A stretch of 64,000 nucleotides of DNA, taken from the NCBI GenBank assembly GCA_015061165.1, contig SUXC01000008.1, forward strand, positions 1 to 64,000. Direction: 5' to 3'. The DNA is from Bacteroidales bacterium (GTDB lineage: Bacteria; Bacteroidota; Bacteroidia; Bacteroidales; Paludibacteraceae). Position numbers and translations under genes: made by a program. Under the pieces are notes generated by a model, which was not told where the DNA came from, did not search any database, and was given only the letters and a program-made list of their open reading frames with translations. Shown here one piece after another: positions 1-7,115 of this stretch (positions are counted from its first letter, which is position 1; the number at the start of each line of letters is the position of its first letter).

Positions 1-88
1 GAGGTCCCACCCCTTCCCATTCCGAACAGGGTCGTTAAGCTCAGCAACGCCGATGGTACTGCGTTTGTGGGAGAGTAGGTAGCCGCCA
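1..88 (+). rRNA. rrf: 5S ribosomal RNA, 3' part
   Basis: The window opens inside a 5S rRNA. The conserved CCATTCCGAACAG block, the GCCGATGGTACTGC block and the closing GGGAGAGTAGGT segment are all present in the right order. The 5' end lies before base 1, and the 3' end is placed near base 88 by analogy with other Bacteroidota 5S genes. The rest of the rRNA operon would lie upstream, outside the window. Confidence 0.93.
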
Positions 89-93
89 TTTTC

Positions 94-125
94 AGAACCT
101 CGAAGAGTAATCTTCGGGGTTCTTT
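94..125 (+). terminator. Rho-independent terminator of the rRNA operon
   Basis: An inverted repeat AGAACCTCGAAG / CTTCGGGGTTCT closes a short loop and runs into TTT directly after the 5S gene. Its position fits the end of an rRNA transcript. Confidence 0.75.
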
Positions 126-197
126 GTCGCTTTGCTACTAATATATTAGCCTAATATATCAACCATTTTATTATATATATTTAACCCTATTTTTGAT

Positions 198-824
198 ATG
201 AAAGAAATAGATCCTCAAACAACTAATAGAGCGCAGCAATTTGAGATTTGGAAGAATGCTCCTAATCCTATGCTTGTTTTTGTCAAAAAGATGGATGTAA
301 CAAACTTGATGAAAATTTGTAGAAGAAAACATTTGAAATTCAATATGTTATTGGATTATTGTATTGGTAAAGCAGCAATTAATCAGCAAGAGTTTTATCT
401 GTTACCTGTGGGCGATAAACTTATGCAGTTTGATAAGATAGCTATAAATACCATTGTCAAAAATCATACTGGTGAGGCAAGTTCCTGCGATATAGAATTT
501 TCAGAAGACTTTGAAAAGTATAATCATGATTATCTAACATATACTTCTCAAGTAGCCAATAGTTGCATGGACAGAGATTTGTCAGAGGACTGTATGGTAA
601 TAGGTACGTCTGCTATCGTTGATACTGAATTGGAATTTGCTGGTGGTATGTATAGCGGAATATATAACAATCCATTTATTATTTGGGGGTGTTATTCAAA
701 GCATTTCTTCAAATATTATTTGAATATCTCTTTCCAATTCCATCACGCACAAATGGATGGCATGCATGCTTCTCGTTTTCTAAATAATCTACAAAAAACA
801 ATCAATTCTTTAATAGTAAACTAA
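198..824 (+). CDS. Chloramphenicol acetyltransferase-like (CAT fold) protein
   Basis: A 208-residue cytosolic protein of the length usual for trimeric type-A chloramphenicol acetyltransferases. The hallmark CAT active-site signature HHxxxDG is at residues 182-188 (HHAQMDG), followed by an ASRFLNNLQ helix like the one after the catalytic histidine in CatA. By analogy H183 would be the general base and D187 the structural aspartate. CATs move an acetyl group from acetyl-CoA to a hydroxyl. Many CAT-like proteins in Bacteroidota have unknown acceptors, so resistance should not be assumed. The gene stands alone between the 5S terminator and the next promoter, and is AT-rich. Confidence 0.8.
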   Translation: MKEIDPQTTNRAQQFEIWKNAPNPMLVFVKKMDVTNLMKICRRKHLKFNMLLDYCIGKAAINQQEFYLLPVGDKLMQFDKIAINTIVKNHTGEASSCDIEFSEDFEKYNHDYLTYTSQVANSCMDRDLSEDCMVIGTSAIVDTELEFAGGMYSGIYNNPFIIWGCYSKHFFKYYLNISFQFHHAQMDGMHASRFLNNLQKTINSLIVN

Positions 825-825
825 A

Positions 826-857
826 TTTGCATATTTCAAAAAAATATACTACCTTTG
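826..857 (+). promoter_or_regulatory. Bacteroidota-type promoter
   Basis: TTTG at 826-829 and TACCTTTG at 850-857 are separated by 20 bp, the classic sigma-ABfr layout. It lies 25 bp ahead of the queuosine-precursor transporter start. Confidence 0.8.
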
Positions 858-882
858 CAGAAAATTTGAAAATATATATTTT

Positions 883-1608
883 ATGAAAGATAAGGTAGCG
901 GAGAACCCTTTCAAAAACCGCGTGTTGGCGGATGCCAATAGTTTAGGGGACGGCAGTAGAACTGCCTATAGTTTAGAGGCAAGAGGCAAGAATACTTCCT
1001 TTATTGTGGTAACTGCATTGTTTGTGACACTATATGTGGTGTCCAATATTATGGCAGTGAAAGTGATTGGTCTTTGGAATCTGTTTTATTTTGATGCAGG
1101 AACTATAACCTTTCCATTTGCCTATATGTTGGGCGATGTACTGACTGAGATTTGGGGATACAAGACCGCTCGCAAAGTTATCCTTACTACATTTCTATGC
1201 AATATCGTTGTAGTAATCTGCACACAGATTGGTGTATGGCTGCCATCGCCTGATTATCTGGATACTACAGCACAAGCATATGATACGATGTTTAGTTATG
1301 TGCCTCGCATAGTGCTTGCATCACTGACGGGTTTCCTCTTGGGTGAATTGTCCAATGCGTGGTTGATGGAGAGAATCAAGAAATGGACAGCGGGCAAACG
1401 CCTATGGGTACGCACAATAGGAAGTTCAGCAGTGGCATATGTGTTTGATTCTCTACCATTTGTGCTGATTGCTTTTGCGGGAACCGTCTCCACGCACGAT
1501 TTGTTGCTGATGATAGCATTCCAGTATGTGTCGAAGTTGCTGATAGAGGCAGTGTTCGGTACACCGATGGCATATGTGGTGATTTCCGTGATACGGAAAA
1601 GATTATAG
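883..1608 (+). CDS. Queuosine precursor transporter (YhhQ/DUF165 family)
   Basis: A 241-residue integral membrane protein that would import a queuosine precursor such as preQ0 or preQ1. From about residue 38 it matches the YhhQ/DUF165 family: several hydrophobic segments, LGDVLTEIWGYK, and a late GSSAVAYVFDSLPF segment. The first 37 residues are not typical of the family. They are encoded partly by a short hairpin repeat (GGCAGT-AGA-ACTGCC then TATAGTTTAG at 952-976) that recurs just after the stop codon at 1634-1656. No later in-frame ATG precedes the first membrane segment, and a good promoter sits at 826-857, so the ATG at 883 is kept and the extension is probably translated. Confidence 0.85.
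   Translation: MKDKVAENPFKNRVLADANSLGDGSRTAYSLEARGKNTSFIVVTALFVTLYVVSNIMAVKVIGLWNLFYFDAGTITFPFAYMLGDVLTEIWGYKTARKVILTTFLCNIVVVICTQIGVWLPSPDYLDTTAQAYDTMFSYVPRIVLASLTGFLLGELSNAWLMERIKKWTAGKRLWVRTIGSSAVAYVFDSLPFVLIAFAGTVSTHDLLLMIAFQYVSKLLIEAVFGTPMAYVVISVIRKRL
940..990 (+). repeat. Hairpin repeat inside the transporter gene
   Basis: GGCAGT-AGA-ACTGCC followed by TATAGTTTAG and the direct repeat GAGGCAAGAGGCAAG. A matching unit lies at 1634-1656. The unit is read in frame as part of the N-terminal extension of the transporter. Confidence 0.6.
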
Positions 1609-1614
1609 GATATA

Positions 1615-1660
1615 GGACGCTTCGCTATTGGACGCGGCAGAGCCGCTATAGTTTAGTGTT
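1615..1660 (+). repeat. Second copy of the hairpin repeat
   Basis: GCGGC-AGA-GCCGC at 1634-1646 followed by TATAGTTTAG at 1647-1656. The loop AGA and the ten-base tail are identical to the copy at 952-976, although the stem bases differ and still pair. Confidence 0.6.
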
Positions 1661-1680
1661 TAGAGATAAATTTTTGAGTT

Positions 1681-2721
1681 ATGGCAAAGTATGAAGAAGT
1701 GATGATTGGTTTGAAGCAAGGCAAGTATGCACCTGCGTATATGCTTTGTGGTAAAGAGCCTTATTATATAGATAAAGTGGCAGACTATATTGAGCAGAAC
1801 GTGTTGGATGAAATGGCACGCGAGTTTGACCAAACAATCATTTATGGCAAAGACCTGTCCAGTGGCGATGTGTCGCCTGTGATTGGTGCGGCTCGTGGGT
1901 TTGCCATGATGGGTGGATACAAAGTAATCATTGTGAAAGAAGCACAGAACATCAAGAAATGGGATGCCCTGGCCATGTATATGGATAATCCACAACCATC
2001 CACCATATTGGTTTTCTGCTACAAATATGGTTCGCCCGATAAACGTTTGGCATTGTTCAAGAACTGGGAAAAGAAAGGTGGCGTGCTGATGGAGTCCGAC
2101 CCGCTCAAAGATTATCAGGTGGAGAAATGGATTCGTGACTATGTGGCACAACGTAACAAGGAGTTGAAAGCCAATGGGGATGAAGTACAAATAGATGACA
2201 AAGTAACTAAGATATTGGCAGATAGCATCGGATCCGATTTGACACAGATTGTCGGTGCATTACAGAAACTGATAGATGGTCGTCCAGAAGGTATCAAGGT
2301 GATAGATACCGCATTAGTGGAACGCAATATAGGAATCTCAAAAGATTTCAATGTGTTTGAATTGCAAGATGCATTGATAAAAAGCGATGTGGTGAAAGCC
2401 AACCGTATAACGCAATATTTCGCTTCTTCCAAAGACCACCCTATGGTGAAAGAGTTGGGTATATTATATGGCTTCTTTGCTAACTTGATGATTTATCACT
2501 ACTTACCCGATAAAAGCGAACGAGCAGTAGCCAGTGCGTTGGGCATAAATCCGTACTTTGTGAAGGATTATGCCGCAGCAGCCAAACGCTATTCCGCAGG
2601 TAAAACCTTTGCTATCATTGGCTATTTCCGCGAAACAGATGCACGTTTGAAGGGAATCAATAACCCCAGCGCGAAAGATGCAGACTTGTGGAAAGAACTG
2701 ATATACAAAATCATGCACTGA
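1681..2721 (+). CDS. holA: DNA polymerase III subunit delta
   Basis: A 346-residue protein with the HolA layout: an N-terminal clamp-binding/ATPase-like domain beginning YAPAYMLCGKEPYYIDKVADYIE, a middle segment with GSDLTQIVGALQKL, and the C-terminal collar domain starting near NVFELQDAL. Delta is the wrench of the clamp loader and opens the beta sliding clamp. Length and domain order are normal. It begins 72 bp after the transporter and ends before a hairpin terminator that separates it from the convergent lipoprotein gene. Confidence 0.92.
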   Translation: MAKYEEVMIGLKQGKYAPAYMLCGKEPYYIDKVADYIEQNVLDEMAREFDQTIIYGKDLSSGDVSPVIGAARGFAMMGGYKVIIVKEAQNIKKWDALAMYMDNPQPSTILVFCYKYGSPDKRLALFKNWEKKGGVLMESDPLKDYQVEKWIRDYVAQRNKELKANGDEVQIDDKVTKILADSIGSDLTQIVGALQKLIDGRPEGIKVIDTALVERNIGISKDFNVFELQDALIKSDVVKANRITQYFASSKDHPMVKELGILYGFFANLMIYHYLPDKSERAVASALGINPYFVKDYAAAAKRYSAGKTFAIIGYFRETDARLKGINNPSAKDADLWKELIYKIMH

Positions 2722-2735
2722 TAAATATAAATAAA

Positions 2736-2774
2736 AGAGGGTGGGTCAAAATACTGACTCACCCCCTTTTTTTG
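2736..2774. terminator. Terminator between convergent genes
   Basis: GGGTGGGTCA and TGACTCACCC pair (one G-U) around a short loop and are followed by a long T run after holA. An A-rich flank on the left could also serve the opposing lipoprotein gene ending at 2796. Confidence 0.7.
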
Positions 2775-2795
2775 TCGGGATATGTATTGTCGCTT

Positions 2796-4274
2796 TTATT
2801 CTACTTTGGTTATTGCTTTGACAACGATGTTCTTCAGCGACCATGTGTGGCTCACCTCTTGCGTGTTGTATTTCCAAGCAACATAGCAAGTACCACCAAT
2901 CATATCTTCAGGCAAACTGAGAACTCCTGAGTCGGTATATGATGTAGCTTCGTATGAGAACCCAGTCAATGGTACCCATGTGGCATTCTTCACATTCTCA
3001 ACCTTTCCGTCATAATCTTTGGATACCCAAACAGTGTATTGCTCTTGCAGTTCAGCAGGAATAGCTGCCGAGAACTTATACGAGAAGTTTAACGATGCTT
3101 CAGACATGCCTGCCAAATCCAATGCAGGAGAGATAAGCCAGTCTTCGTTGTTCTCACCACTGATTTGCGTGCAAAGTCCTTTGCGGTTGTATGCCCAAGT
3201 CGATGTTTCTGGGTCAATGTTTGCTACACCGAATTTTTTGATAGCACCATTCTCACCCAAAGATATGTCTAAAATACTAACCTCTTGTGGCTCTGGCTTG
3301 GTCTCTACCATTAATGGGTTGGTTGATTTCCAAATATGAGCCTTTCCTTGTCCAACAGTTTCATAGGTATTGCCCATATAATTGGTGAGCTCTCCATATA
3401 CGACTACGAAATCGCCTACCGCAACGGAATTCGGATCTGTGATCTTTGTGCCATTGATACCATATACTTGGAATGCTATGAAATCGTTTTGCGAGTTAGC
3501 ACCCTTGACATTCTCCATGTAGAATTGTGCATTGCCGTATCCAGATACTCCCGAAGCATGGTTGTTATGCAGTTTCTTGACATAACCCATAACGTAATAC
3601 TTGGTGCCAGTGGTTGCTCCACTTGCCAATCCTGCGCAAATCTCTCGTGCTTTGATTACGTCAATAGCCTCCTCAGGGATGTTCCATGCTTTTGCCTCTT
3701 CTGGAATCTCAAGTACTTCAGGCTCTTGAGGCTCTTGCGGCTCGTTAAATAATGGGTTGGTACTCTTCCAAATATGTGCAGAACCTTGACCCGTAGTTTC
3801 AAATGTACCCATGTAGTTGGTAAGCGTGCCATAAACGATTACGAAATCGCCAACAAGCACTGCATTAGGGTCAGTAATCTTTTGGTTATTGACTCCATAT
3901 ACTTGGTATGCCATGAAATCATCTCCCGAATTAGCACCTTTGACGTCTTCCATATAGAATTGTGCGTTACCATAGTTGGTTACACCATCTGCATGTTTGC
4001 TGTGAATCTTCTTCACATATCCCATGACATAGTACTTTGTATCCGTTTTTTCACCGCTCTCAAGCCCCATACAAATTTCTCGTGCTTGTGCTACGGTAAT
4101 TGCCTCGGCAGGGATATTCCATCCGATGGTGTCTGGTGCCTCAACAGGTGGAGGCAACTCGCCGTTGTCAGGACGGTCAATAGGACCAAATGGAGGAATA
4201 GCCATTTCGCATGCCACCAACAAGGTGAAGGCAGCTGCGCATAGAATCATAGAAAAATGTTTGATAAGTTTCAT
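2796..4274 (-). CDS. Secreted lipoprotein with two OB-fold-like repeats and a jelly-roll C-terminus
   Basis: A 492-residue lipoprotein. The chosen start (4274) gives a compact signal peptide ending in the lipobox LVAC at residue 22; an upstream ATG at 4298 is possible but adds a polar leader. Two tandem domains of about 125 residues, near 50-175 and 195-320, are close repeats sharing AREIC-GL, TKYYVMGYVKK, NAQFYMEDVKGAN and VGDFV-VYG-LTNYMG. This reads as an OB-fold carrying the nucleic-acid-binding-like pattern seen in Bacteroidales surface proteins. The last 140 residues resemble a choice-of-anchor-J type domain (WLISPALDLAG). Similar OB-like modules occur in the genes at 9873, 11692 and 14650. 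Ligand unknown. Confidence 0.75.
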   Translation of the reverse strand: MKLIKHFSMILCAAAFTLLVACEMAIPPFGPIDRPDNGELPPPVEAPDTIGWNIPAEAITVAQAREICMGLESGEKTDTKYYVMGYVKKIHSKHADGVTNYGNAQFYMEDVKGANSGDDFMAYQVYGVNNQKITDPNAVLVGDFVIVYGTLTNYMGTFETTGQGSAHIWKSTNPLFNEPQEPQEPEVLEIPEEAKAWNIPEEAIDVIKAREICAGLASGATTGTKYYVMGYVKKLHNNHASGVSGYGNAQFYMENVKGANSQNDFIAFQVYGINGTKITDPNSVAVGDFVVVYGELTNYMGNTYETVGQGKAHIWKSTNPLMVETKPEPQEVSILDISLGENGAIKKFGVANIDPETSTWAYNRKGLCTQISGENNEDWLISPALDLAGMSEASLNFSYKFSAAIPAELQEQYTVWVSKDYDGKVENVKNATWVPLTGFSYEATSYTDSGVLSLPEDMIGGTCYVAWKYNTQEVSHTWSLKNIVVKAITKVE

Positions 4275-4328
4275 ATAATTTGGTTGTTTGAATTTCAATT
4301 AAGTGCACACTAAGTCAATTTCGACCTG

Positions 4329-4360
4329 CAAAGTTACTAAATCTTTGTCATATACGCAAA
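4329..4360 (-). promoter_or_regulatory. Promoter for the OB-fold lipoprotein
   Basis: Read on the minus strand, TTTG (4357-4360), 20 bp, then TAACTTTG (4329-4336). It lies about 55 bp before the chosen start at 4274. Confidence 0.7.
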
Positions 4361-4438
4361 AAATCGAACAAGAAAATTCAAAAATAATGGTGTAAGTATG
4401 CAAATTGATAAAAAATGTTATTTTTTTATCGAAAATAT

Positions 4439-4469
4439 TTTGTAGAATGGGAAAAAAGCAGTACCTTTG
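4439..4469 (+). promoter_or_regulatory. Promoter for infC-rpmI-rplT
   Basis: TTTG at 4439-4442, 19 bp, TACCTTTG at 4462-4469. Transcription would start near 4475, leaving a leader of about 65-70 nt before the infC ribosome-binding site. Confidence 0.8.
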
Positions 4470-4528
4470 CACGCTGATTGTGAAAGGATGTGTTTCCGCA
4501 GTCAAAACGCGTTTTTTAATAACTAATT

Positions 4529-4534
4529 AGGAGG
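4529..4534 (+). promoter_or_regulatory. Strong Shine-Dalgarno that fixes the infC start
   Basis: AGGAGG lies 8 nt before ATA at 4543. Such a complete Shine-Dalgarno is uncommon in this window, where most genes have only A-rich leaders. It selects the non-ATG start rather than the ATG at 4597. Confidence 0.75.
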
Positions 4535-4542
4535 ATAAAACT

Positions 4543-5100
4543 ATAGCAAATCCACAAAAAGGTCCACAACAACGTCGTGGCCGTGTAGAAAAAGAAATGC
4601 CCAACCGCATCAATGATGCAATACGTGGCGTTAAAGAAGTTCGCCTTGTGGGCGACAATGTAGAGCAAGGTATCTATTCGTATGAAGCAGCGATGCGCAT
4701 GGCGGATGATATGAACTTGGACTTAGTAGAGATTTCCGCCAATGCCGTGCCCCCAGTGTGCCGCATATTGGATTATCAGAAATTCCTCTATCAAAAGAAA
4801 CGCAAGGAGAAAGAGATAAAGGCAAACTCTGCGAAAGTTGTGATTAAAGAGATTCGTTTTGGACCTCAAACGGATGAGCACGATTACAACTTCAAGTTGA
4901 AACATGCGCAAGAGTTCTTGAAGGATGGCAACAAGGTAAAGGCGTATGTGTTCTTCCGCGGACGTAGTATTTTGTTCAAAGACCAAGGCGAATTGCTGCT
5001 TGCGCGCTTTGCTAATGACTTGGAGGAGTATGGCAAAGTGGAGGCTATGCCCAAATTGGAAGGCAAGCGCATGATTGTAAATATCGCTCCAAAGAAATAG
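4543..5100 (+). CDS. infC: Translation initiation factor IF-3, probable ATA start
   Basis: IF-3 binds the 30S subunit and checks start-codon pairing. The body is typical: [19 protein letters not shown] at the start of the N-domain, the lysine-rich linker KKRKEKEIK, and the C-domain ending NIAPKK. The first ATG (4597) would cut the protein right at the N-domain. The frame is open upstream, and a full AGGAGG Shine-Dalgarno lies 8 nt before an in-frame ATA at 4543, giving 185 residues with an N-terminal [17 protein letters not shown] extension. Rare start codons in infC are known from E. coli (AUU), where they allow IF-3 to limit its own synthesis. Here ATA would play the same part; that is inference. 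First gene of infC-rpmI-rplT. Confidence 0.85.
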   Translation: MANPQKGPQQRRGRVEKEMPNRINDAIRGVKEVRLVGDNVEQGIYSYEAAMRMADDMNLDLVEISANAVPPVCRILDYQKFLYQKKRKEKEIKANSAKVVIKEIRFGPQTDEHDYNFKLKHAQEFLKDGNKVKAYVFFRGRSILFKDQGELLLARFANDLEEYGKVEAMPKLEGKRMIVNIAPKK

Positions 5101-5165
5101 TCGTAGGGCCACCAATGGCTGCCTGAGACTTAAAATAAATATTAACAACTTAAATTATCAACAAA

Positions 5166-5363
5166 ATGCCAAAGGTAAAGACTAATTCCGGTGCTAAAAA
5201 AAGATTCGCTCTTACCGGAACGGGCAAAATCAAGCGTAAACACGCTTACAAGAGTCACATTCTGACAAAGAAGACCAAAAAACAAAAACGCAACTTGACT
5301 CACGTTGCATTGGTAGATTCAACAAACTTGCGCTCTGTTCGCGAAATGTTGGTTCTCCGTTAA
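5166..5363 (+). CDS. rpmI: 50S ribosomal protein L35
   Basis: 65 residues, the normal L35 length, starting [20 protein letters not shown] and rich in Lys/Arg, with the conserved [14 protein letters not shown] segment. It sits between infC and rplT in the universal order, 65 bp after infC and 34 bp before rplT. Confidence 0.97.
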   Translation: MPKVKTNSGAKKRFALTGTGKIKRKHAYKSHILTKKTKKQKRNLTHVALVDSTNLRSVREMLVLR

Positions 5364-5397
5364 TTATTAACCACCAAATTAAAAAAGTAGTAAAACT

Positions 5398-5751
5398 ATG
5401 CCAAGATCAGTGAATCACGTTGCTTCGCGCAACCGTCGTAAAAAGATTTTGAGCCTCACACGAGGCAATTTTGGTGGCCGTGCAAACGTTTGGACAGTTG
5501 CCAAAAACACTTGGGAGAAAGGTCTCCAGTACGCTTATCGCGATCGTAAGAACAAAAAACGCACCTTCCGTGCATTGTGGATCCAACGTATCAACGCTGC
5601 CGCACGCTTGGAGGGCTTGAGCTACAGCCAATTGATGGGTGCACTCAAGAAAGCAGGTATCGAAATCAACCGCAAAGTCCTTGCAGACTTGGCAATGAAT
5701 CAGCCTGCTGCATTCAAAGCAATCGCAGAGCAAGCTAAGAAGTCTATCTAA
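5398..5751 (+). CDS. rplT: 50S ribosomal protein L20
   Basis: 117 residues with the hallmark N-terminus [17 protein letters not shown] and the globular segment [21 protein letters not shown]20 is an early assembly protein of the 50S subunit. In some bacteria it represses its own operon; no leader structure that would prove this was identified here. A strong terminator follows. Confidence 0.97.
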   Translation: MPRSVNHVASRNRRKKILSLTRGNFGGRANVWTVAKNTWEKGLQYAYRDRKNKKRTFRALWIQRINAAARLEGLSYSQLMGALKKAGIEINRKVLADLAMNQPAAFKAIAEQAKKSI

Positions 5752-5770
5752 TTAGATGTGAACATGAGTA

Positions 5771-5810
5771 AATAAGGTGTTTCTGCCCTCGGGCAAGACA
5801 CCTTATTCAC
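5771..5810 (+). terminator. Terminator of the infC operon
   Basis: A ten-base perfect outer stem AATAAGGTGT / ACACCTTATT encloses an inner TGCCC-TCG-GGGCA hairpin, just after rplT. Confidence 0.75.
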
Positions 5811-5893
5811 TTTGTTTATGTATGCGTGCGTATGCGCTCGCGCACGTGGATATGAATTAGGAGTAAATGCAAATAACCAAAATACGACATATT

Positions 5894-7099
5894 ATGAAAT
5901 ACGTAAAAATCCTATCAGTAGCAGCATTGCTACTTGTTTCGTTGGCAGTATCTGCTGACGCGTTGCCAGGTTTTCGCTATGAAGATGCGACCAAGTTCCG
6001 TATTATCAACAAAGGTTGGGACAATACGTCCGAACCATATACCCGTTTGCCTCAGGCATATATGGATAGTTGTCGCAAAGATCAAAAGTGGTTGTACGAC
6101 CATTCATCGGGTATAGCTGTACGTTTTGCAACTGATAGCAAGCGTATTGCTGCTCAGTGGAATTTGAAGAACAACTTCCATATGCAACACATGGCGATGA
6201 CTGGTATCAAAGGTACAGACCTCTATCGTCTCAACGAAGAGACTGGTAAATGGGAATATGTGAATACCGCTCGCCCACAAGAGAAGAATTTTAAGGCAGA
6301 CTCCATTCAATCGAAGCTATATGTGGATCATATGGATGGAGAGATGCACGAATATATGATTTATCTGCCATTGTATGATGGTATCAATTGGTTGCAGATT
6401 GGTGTAGATTCTACTGCACAACTGATTCAGCCACAAGTGGATAATCCACGTTCAATGGGTAAGATTGTAATCTATGGTACCAGTATTCAGCAAGGTGGAT
6501 GCGCCAGTCGTACAGGTATGGTGCCTACAGCGATGATTCAACGCGATTTTAATTTGGAGTGCGTGAATCTTGCTACTTCGGGTCAAGCACGTATGGATTT
6601 CTATATCGCTGAAGCTATGGCAAGCATAGAGGATGCTATCTGCTATGTATTGGACCCTGTGCCCAACTGCACCAAAGATCGTTGTGATACAGCGACTTAT
6701 GATTTTGTTAAGATTTTGCGTACGCTTCGTCCTGAGGTGCCTATTATTATGGTGGATGGTCTGATGTACCCTTATACTCGCCATGATAGTTATCACGCGG
6801 AGTATTTGCCACAAAAGAATGAGTGTTTCCGTCGCGGATTTGATGAGCATGTTGCTGAGAATCCAAAGGGTATGTATTATATGACCCATGAGGGACAAAC
6901 GGGTCCAGATATGGAGGGCACAGTGGATGGTATTCACCTGACGGACTATGGATTCCGTGCGTATGCTGACTTGCTGGAGATTCATATCAAAGAGGCATTG
7001 GATGACACCGATGTGGACTATGATGTAGAACCAGCGTACAATATCGTTCGCAAGAAAACGCTTTGGGAACGTTTGGTAGATTTCATCAAAGGATATTAA
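5894..7099 (+). CDS. Secreted GxDLY/SGNH-family hydrolase
   Basis: 401 residues from the start used here. That start gives a clean Sec signal peptide (MKYVKILSVAALLLVSLAVSADA); an ATG at 5867 would add nine polar residues. The N-terminal half carries the GxDLY signature (GTDLY, 107-111) of a beta-domain found in front of SGNH esterases in Bacteroidota. The C-terminal half has the nucleophile block YGTSIQQGG (Ser197) and the Asp-His block DGIHLTDYGF (Asp345, His348). These enzymes remove acyl groups from carbohydrates or other esters outside the cytoplasm. It stands 16 bp before the TonB-dependent receptor and probably belongs to the same uptake unit. Confidence 0.85.
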   Translation: MKYVKILSVAALLLVSLAVSADALPGFRYEDATKFRIINKGWDNTSEPYTRLPQAYMDSCRKDQKWLYDHSSGIAVRFATDSKRIAAQWNLKNNFHMQHMAMTGIKGTDLYRLNEETGKWEYVNTARPQEKNFKADSIQSKLYVDHMDGEMHEYMIYLPLYDGINWLQIGVDSTAQLIQPQVDNPRSMGKIVIYGTSIQQGGCASRTGMVPTAMIQRDFNLECVNLATSGQARMDFYIAEAMASIEDAICYVLDPVPNCTKDRCDTATYDFVKILRTLRPEVPIIMVDGLMYPYTRHDSYHAEYLPQKNECFRRGFDEHVAENPKGMYYMTHEGQTGPDMEGTVDGIHLTDYGFRAYADLLEIHIKEALDDTDVDYDVEPAYNIVRKKTLWERLVDFIKGY

Positions 7100-7115
7100 A
7101 AAATAATTATACAAT

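Noticed and set aside
198..824. Chloramphenicol resistance gene
   Set aside because: The CAT fold and HHxxxDG motif are clear, but acceptor specificity cannot be read from the sequence, so only a CAT-like call is made.
3336..4244. Two similar plus-strand frames opposite the OB-fold lipoprotein
   Set aside because: Their likeness simply reflects the two repeated domains of the minus-strand gene.
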